A stretch of DNA of 64,000 bases from Holosporaceae bacterium (GTDB taxonomy: Bacteria > Pseudomonadota > Alphaproteobacteria > UBA3830), in NCBI GenBank assembly GCA_031288795.1, contig JAITQS010000058.1, forward strand, positions 23,831 through 87,830, written 5' to 3'. Position numbers and translations under genes: made by a program. Shown here in pieces: positions 63,190 through 64,000 of the stretch (positions within the stretch are counted from its first letter, which is position 1; the number at the start of each line of letters is the position of its first letter). The notes under the pieces are model-generated. The model was not told the origin of the DNA. It did no database searches and saw nothing but the letters and a program-made list of their open reading frames with translations.

Positions 63190-64000
63190 ATGATGAACGA
63201 TTTTCCACTCATCTCAGTTTTGATTCCCACTTATAATCGAGTAAAATTTCTTCCGAGTGCTCTAGACAGCGCTTTGAAACAGGACTATCCCAACATTGAA
63301 ATAATTATTGTGGACAATGGCTCCATCGATGGCACACGTGAATTAATTGCCAACGGAAATTACGGTGCGCAGGTAAAATATTTTCAGCAGGAAAATCGTG
63401 GCATAGCAGCAAGTAGAAATTCGTGCGTTGAGAAAGCATCCGGAGAATGGATCGCGTTTTTAGATTCCGACGACACCTATGCTCCTGGAAAGCTAAGAGC
63501 CCAGGCAGAATATTTTCAGAAGCATCCGGAATGTGAGATCGTGTTTACTCGCTATAAAAATTTTCTAACGGATGAAAAGTTAAAAGACATAGAACTAATC
63601 CAAGAACAGATCCAAAATGAATTGGTAATTGAACTTTGGAGCAAACATTATTTGGCATCTGCACTCCTAAAGCGTGGAATTTTTGAAAAATGCGGCAGTT
63701 TTATGAATGAGCTGAAAATTGGCGAGGATACGGAATTGCTTTTTAGAATGCAAACGATGGGAATAAATCTCAAGCATTGTCTTGAAAATCAATACTACAA
63801 TCGCTGTATTCATGGTGATAATATTACGCTAAGATATAATACAAAAAGCGTTCTAGTGTTATACAAAGAAAATGATATTCCCTACGATTTTGTTACAGAA
63901 AATCTCAAGAAAATTGTTGGAGAGAGGTACACAGCGAGCCAGTCACTAATTTCAGTAATCATTCCGGCTCGAAACGCTTCTAAATATATTCGAGACGCAA
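63190..64000 (+). CDS. Family 2 glycosyltransferase with a second GT2 domain (partial)
   Basis: The frame is open from ATG 63190 (or 63193) to the window end, 270 codons. The first GT2 domain starts ISVLIPTYNRVKFLPSALDS, with IVDNGSIDGT and the metal-binding FLDSDDTYAP. Near the right edge a new GT2 start, SLISVIIPARNASKYIRDA, begins, so the protein has at least two GT2 domains in tandem. It follows the PqqD-GT8 gene by 2 bp and belongs to the operon. Confidence 0.88.
   Translation, partial: MMNDFPLISVLIPTYNRVKFLPSALDSALKQDYPNIEIIIVDNGSIDGTRELIANGNYGAQVKYFQQENRGIAASRNSCVEKASGEWIAFLDSDDTYAPGKLRAQAEYFQKHPECEIVFTRYKNFLTDEKLKDIELIQEQIQNELVIELWSKHYLASALLKRGIFEKCGSFMNELKIGEDTELLFRMQTMGINLKHCLENQYYNRCIHGDNITLRYNTKSVLVLYKENDIPYDFVTENLKKIVGERYTASQSLISVIIPARNASKYIRDA

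Noticed and set aside
1-64000. CRISPR array, prophage, rRNA genes or a complete insertion sequence
   Set aside because: No regularly spaced repeats, no phage structural genes, no rRNA and no transposase gene were seen. The dispersed repeat is too irregular in spacing for CRISPR.

Overview
The window looks like the chromosome of an AT-leaning, probably host-associated alphaproteobacterium. I infer this from gene order and families, not from a database search. Alphaproteobacterial signatures are ftsE-ftsX-ydcF-plsC, miaB-ybeY-corC, dusB followed by a reduced ntr locus and trkA, ileS-lspA-small lipoprotein-M16, the TIGR02300 and DUF2155 proteins, and a DivL-like histidine kinase. Signs of genome reduction are NtrC cut down to its DNA-binding domain, NtrX without its GAFTGA loop, an M16 protein without its zinc motif, several gene remnants, and single transporter parts. 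A Holosporales-like or other intracellular lineage would fit, but the sequence does not prove it.

Layout. 1-3.6 kb (minus): corC (partial), ybeY, miaB and a CNNM/CorC membrane protein. 3.6-5 kb (plus): a gene remnant, xerD and tRNA-Gly. 5-15.5 kb (minus): pyrG, prfA, the plsC/ydcF/ftsX/ftsE cell-envelope group, a response regulator with an insertion, a SIMPL-domain protein, accC-accB, tRNA-Val and rplS. 15.6-17.9 kb (plus): a DivL-like pseudo-histidine kinase. 17.9-24.4 kb (minus): miaA, a DegP-type protease with hflC-hflK, a YbjN protein, smpB and dapA. 24.7-29.8 kb (plus): ogt and ogg behind a CueR-like operator dyad, then a YfgM-like protein, bamB and der. 29.8-36.2 kb (minus): asd followed by a DegT-type aminotransferase, a FemAB/CelD-type acyltransferase and a FAAL-carrier-condensation megasynthase, which together look like a small lipoamide pathway. 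36.4-46.4 kb (minus): trkA, ntrX, ntrY, an NtrC remnant, dusB, DUF2155, TIGR02300, an isolated mevalonate kinase, cpoB and potA. 46.7-57.8 kb: uvrD (minus), fsa (plus), then ileS-lspA-lipoprotein-M16-pgi-dapF/rnhA-rlmN (minus), with DapF fused to RNase HI.

58.25-64 kb (plus) is the most unusual region. A compact operon encodes a radical SAM/SPASM enzyme, a fusion of an uncharacterised nucleotidyltransferase with an HPr-kinase-like domain, a PqqD-GT8-PqqD protein with near-duplicate flanking domains, and a tandem GT2 glycosyltransferase cut by the window end. PqqD domains normally present peptides to radical SAM enzymes. The set therefore suggests a peptide-modification system that combines radical chemistry, a kinase or nucleotidyl transfer, and glycosylation. 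No separate precursor peptide is visible.

A short repeat with core TTGCCTAATGGC, sometimes with hairpin arms, is scattered through the window. One copy lies exactly in the linker of the DapF-RNase HI fusion and another supplies the stop codon of miaA.
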